Shown in pieces: positions 61,483-64,000 of a DNA stretch of 64,000 bases. How positions within the stretch are numbered: the first letter of the stretch is position 1; the number at the start of each line of letters is the position of its first letter. The DNA is taken from positions 106,586 to 170,585 of the forward strand of contig JADGRA010000066.1 of the NCBI GenBank assembly GCA_017881265.1, read 5' to 3'. The translations under genes were made by a program, and so were the position numbers. Under the pieces are notes generated by a model. That model did no database searches and had not been told where the DNA came from. It saw only the letters and a list, made by a program, of their open reading frames with translations. The stretch comes from Myxococcaceae bacterium (GTDB lineage: Bacteria > Myxococcota > Myxococcia > Myxococcales > Myxococcaceae).

Positions 61483-62350
61483 CGAAGGACGCCTCCTCGA
61501 CGGGCCGTTGCTGGCGGCGCTCTTGGGCCTCAGCCTTCCTGTCCATCGCATCCGCGGCGCGTTCTCGGGAATGCACCCCGGAAGCGCGCCGGGGCCCGGC
61601 GAGGACTTCTTCCAGCACCGCCCCTACGCGGCCGGGGAGGACGTCCGGGCCGTCGACTGGCGCGCCAGCGCCCGCCTCGGCCACCTGGTGGTGAAGGAGA
61701 GGCACCGGCCCTTGCGCCAGCCGCTGGTGCTGCTGCTGGACGTCAGCGATTCGATGGGCTTCCCCCGGGGGCTTCCCACCAAGCGCCACCGGGCCAGGCA
61801 GCTGGCGGCGGCCGTGGCGCTGCTGGCCCTGCGCCGGGGAGACCCGGTGCGCCTGGACGTCCTCGCCCCGCGCGCTTTCCTCCCGGCCGGCCGGGTCTCC
61901 CAGGCGGGCAGCGCGGCGGCCGCGGCGGAAGCGCTCGCCGGCCGGGGGACAGGCGCTGGCCGCGCGGACGTCGCCGGTGCCCTGGCCAGCCTCTCCGCGG
62001 ATGAACTTGCCGGCAAGCATGCCGTCCTCCTCTCGGACCTCTACGGGGACGCCGCCCTACTGCTGCGGGGACTGGAGCGCCTCGTCCGCTCCAGCGTCGC
62101 CGTCACCGTGCTGCACGTCCTTGGCCGCAGCGACTTCGGGCTTCCGCCCGACGCCGCTGCCGTCCGGGACGTGGAAAGTGGCGAGACGTTGGCGGTGCAA
62201 CCCCTTCAGGCCGGTGCCCTGCGGCTTCGGGTGGAAGCGTGGCAGAAGGCGCTGCGCGAGGGGGCCGAGCGGGCCGGCGTCGACTTTCTGGCCGTCGACG
62301 CCGACGCGCCTCCCGGCCTCGCCCTGCGTCGCTGGCTGGGGGGGCGGTAG
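61436..62350 (+). CDS. DUF58 (von Willebrand A-type) protein
   Basis: 304 aa. The DUF58 core RPYAAGEDVRAVDWRASAR and LVVKERHRP lead to a metal-ion site DVSDSMGF (D-x-S-x-S), the vWA part. DUF58 proteins are the usual partners of MoxR. ATG 61436 overlaps moxR by 47 nt; ATG 61442 is almost as likely. It stops right before the BatA-like gene's GTG. Confidence 0.88.
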   Translation: MPMGWSKPFSTPPASSEGRLLDGPLLAALLGLSLPVHRIRGAFSGMHPGSAPGPGEDFFQHRPYAAGEDVRAVDWRASARLGHLVVKERHRPLRQPLVLLLDVSDSMGFPRGLPTKRHRARQLAAAVALLALRRGDPVRLDVLAPRAFLPAGRVSQAGSAAAAAEALAGRGTGAGRADVAGALASLSADELAGKHAVLLSDLYGDAALLLRGLERLVRSSVAVTVLHVLGRSDFGLPPDAAAVRDVESGETLAVQPLQAGALRLRVEAWQKALREGAERAGVDFLAVDADAPPGLALRRWLGGR

Positions 62351-64000
62351 GTGACGGCGGCGCTTCTCGCCAGTGCCCTGGCCGCGGCCGGTGTCCTTAC
62401 CTGGCTGCACCTGCGGCCAACCGGGCAGCGCCTGGCCCAGGCCATTCCTTCCCTGCAGCACCTGCTGGGAAGTCTCCCGCGTCGACGCCACGTGCTGCAG
62501 CTGGAGGAGGCCCTCGCCTGGGCCCTGCGCACCGCCAGCCTGCTGCTTGCCCTTCTGGGCGTGTGGGCCTCCCGCGCCGGAGACGGGACGGACTTCCGCC
62601 CGGCGCTGGTGGTGGACCCGGCGGCGCCCGCGGAGGCCTGGGACGAGGCGGCCGTCCCCACCCAGGCGGCGGCGCGCCTGGGCTTCGCGGGCGAGCAGCC
62701 CCGGGCGGAGGGCGACGTCCCGGGGCTGGTGCAGGCAACCCTGAAGGAGTGCAGCGACACGCGCCCAGCGTGCCTTCTGCGCGCAGCCAGTCTTCTGGGG
62801 CGGCCCGCCGTCCTGGTGGGCCCGCTGGCCGGCACGGAGTGGCGCCTGGCCCTGGGCCGGTGGGGACGGCCGTTTGCCTTCCTCCGCACCGCAGCCGCCG
62901 GGCCGCCGGAAGCGGCGGCGGCGCCCCCGCCGGCGCTGGCCCGCGTCCGGCTGGCCGGGACGTCCGCCGCCGCCGAAGGGTGGAGCGCCGCCCTGTCCGT
63001 CGCCGCCGGAGAGGCCCTTAAGCCGCAGGGGACCCTGGCCGGGCCGTCACCTCCCGGCGTGGCCGTGGTGGAGGCGGGCCGGCCGTCCGGCCCGCCGGAG
63101 GAAGCCGTCCTCACCGTGGTGGCCGTGGACAGGCCCACCGTGGCCTTGCCCGACGCACCGGCCGCGCAGGCGCGCGCGGGCACCGGGCTGTTGTTGCCCG
63201 ACCCCCTGGACCTCGCCGCCGGGACGCCGGGACTTGGCCTTGTCACCTCGCTGTCCTTTCTTCCGGACACGCGCTTCAGCGCGGTGCTGCCTTGGGCTGT
63301 CCTTGGCGTGGCCACTTCGCCAAGGCAGCTGGCCCTGGCCGCCACGCCGGAGGAGTTGGGGGCGTGGGCCCACCAGGGAAGCCTTCTTCCGCTGGCCCGC
63401 GCGCTGCTCGCCGCGGGCCTCCCGGGGCCGGCCACCGCGCGCACCCCGCCCGTCGGCGGGCCGCAGGGGTGGCGTGACAGCACGGGGCGGGGTGCGCCCC
63501 TTGGCCTGTTGGACGTGCGCCCGGGCCACTACACGCGGGAGGACGGACGGGCGACGCTGCACCTGGAGCGGGCCCGTGTCCCGGGCACCGTCGCCCTCGA
63601 CGACGCTGAGTTGCTCCGCCTGGGCGGCCATCCCTGGCAGGGGCCGGGCCCGCGGCGCCTGGACGTGCCGTCCCTGCTGTTGGCCGCCGCCTTCGCCCTG
63701 TGGCTTGTCGGCGTGTGGCGCACCCGGCAAGCGCGCCGGGCCTGGCTGCCCGCCGCCGGCGTGGCGGCGGTGCTGGCCCTTTTCTGGGCCGACACCCGCT
63801 GGCAAGCGGAGGTTGGGGCGCCCTGGGCGGCGGCGGGCCGTCTTCCGCCCGGGGCCGGCCGCCCGCAGCTGGCCGCGCTCGCCGCTGAAGCGGGCGTCGG
63901 CCTGGAAGACGCGGCAGAGGGTGGGCTGCCGACGTGCGCCGCCGCCGGCGCCAGCAGGCCCTGCACCTTCCTCGGCACGGTTGGGCTGGCGGCGGCCCCC
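62351..64000 (+). CDS. BatA-like membrane protein (3' partial)
   Basis: At least 550 aa; the frame from GTG 62351 stays open, without a stop, to the right edge. Two membrane helices near the N-terminus flank a loop (LRPTGQRLAQAIPSLQHLL), then VLQLEEALAWALRTASLLLALLGVWA, the N-terminal pattern of BatA-type (aerotolerance) proteins. A long periplasmic-looking region follows and another pair of membrane helices at ~437-480. Only 0 nt separate it from the DUF58 stop. With MoxR and DUF58 it makes up a Bat-like envelope operon. A vWA domain is not seen in the visible part. Confidence 0.72.
   Translation, partial: MTAALLASALAAAGVLTWLHLRPTGQRLAQAIPSLQHLLGSLPRRRHVLQLEEALAWALRTASLLLALLGVWASRAGDGTDFRPALVVDPAAPAEAWDEAAVPTQAAARLGFAGEQPRAEGDVPGLVQATLKECSDTRPACLLRAASLLGRPAVLVGPLAGTEWRLALGRWGRPFAFLRTAAAGPPEAAAAPPPALARVRLAGTSAAAEGWSAALSVAAGEALKPQGTLAGPSPPGVAVVEAGRPSGPPEEAVLTVVAVDRPTVALPDAPAAQARAGTGLLLPDPLDLAAGTPGLGLVTSLSFLPDTRFSAVLPWAVLGVATSPRQLALAATPEELGAWAHQGSLLPLARALLAAGLPGPATARTPPVGGPQGWRDSTGRGAPLGLLDVRPGHYTREDGRATLHLERARVPGTVALDDAELLRLGGHPWQGPGPRRLDVPSLLLAAAFALWLVGVWRTRQARRAWLPAAGVAAVLALFWADTRWQAEVGAPWAAAGRLPPGAGRPQLAALAAEAGVGLEDAAEGGLPTCAAAGASRPCTFLGTVGLAAAP

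Overview
This is a gene-dense, very GC-rich chromosomal window that I read as coming from a myxobacterium (phylum Myxococcota). The main pointers are a secreted protein with a MYXO-CTERM-type tail, a Hanks-type Ser/Thr kinase next to an FHA-domain sigma-54 activator, an ElbD-like multidomain lipid enzyme, and frequent GTG/TTG starts. The genus cannot be fixed from sequence alone. I see no insertion sequence, prophage, CRISPR array, tRNA or rRNA gene, and no gene-free stretch longer than about 270 bases.

Layout. 1-9.7 kb: a divergent LarA-like protein (5' end cut off), a secreted B3-like metallo-beta-lactamase-fold protein, then a coupled lipid operon (1488-aa reductase/ligase/carrier/acyltransferase fusion, an SDR and a GT39-type glycosyltransferase). 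9.7-22.2 kb, minus strand: Ada, a glutathione S-transferase, and an envelope operon of alpha-2-macroglobulin, PBP1C and SpoIID-like protein, preceded by a Ser/Thr kinase. 22.3-26.8 kb: the FHA sigma-54 activator, a -24/-12 promoter in front of a 57-aa membrane protein, a ribbon-helix-helix protein, and a GMC dehydrogenase with a Tat-exported small subunit. 26.9-36.7 kb: GlgC, a BamB-like lipoprotein, a UvrD/PcrA helicase, a thioesterase, a hypothetical, a GNAT enzyme, the MYXO-CTERM protein and an MFS transporter.

36.7-46.2 kb: RNase J, a secreted hypothetical, RimO, a lipoprotein-like protein with degenerate aspartic-protease-like folds beside LolA, a second metallo-beta-lactamase-fold hydrolase, and an agmatinase/PlsC/GNAT operon. 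46.4-53.9 kb, minus strand: housekeeping genes in two runs, rplU-rpmA-obgE-trmH and a run that starts with a zinc-ribbon TPR membrane protein and continues through a zinc-finger protein to gatC-gatA-gatB. 54-64 kb, plus strand: FtsK, then TldD-TldE, a Tat-exported DUF4159 protein, MoxR, a DUF58 protein and a BatA-like membrane protein that runs off the right edge.

Many neighbours overlap by exactly 4 nt (GTGA, TTGA or ATGA), so translational coupling looks general here. The most interesting groups are the lipid fusion operon, the kinase/FHA-sigma-54/small membrane protein locus, the A2M-PBP1C-SpoIID operon, and the GMC dehydrogenase pair whose cysteine spacing suggests a [3Fe-4S] cluster.
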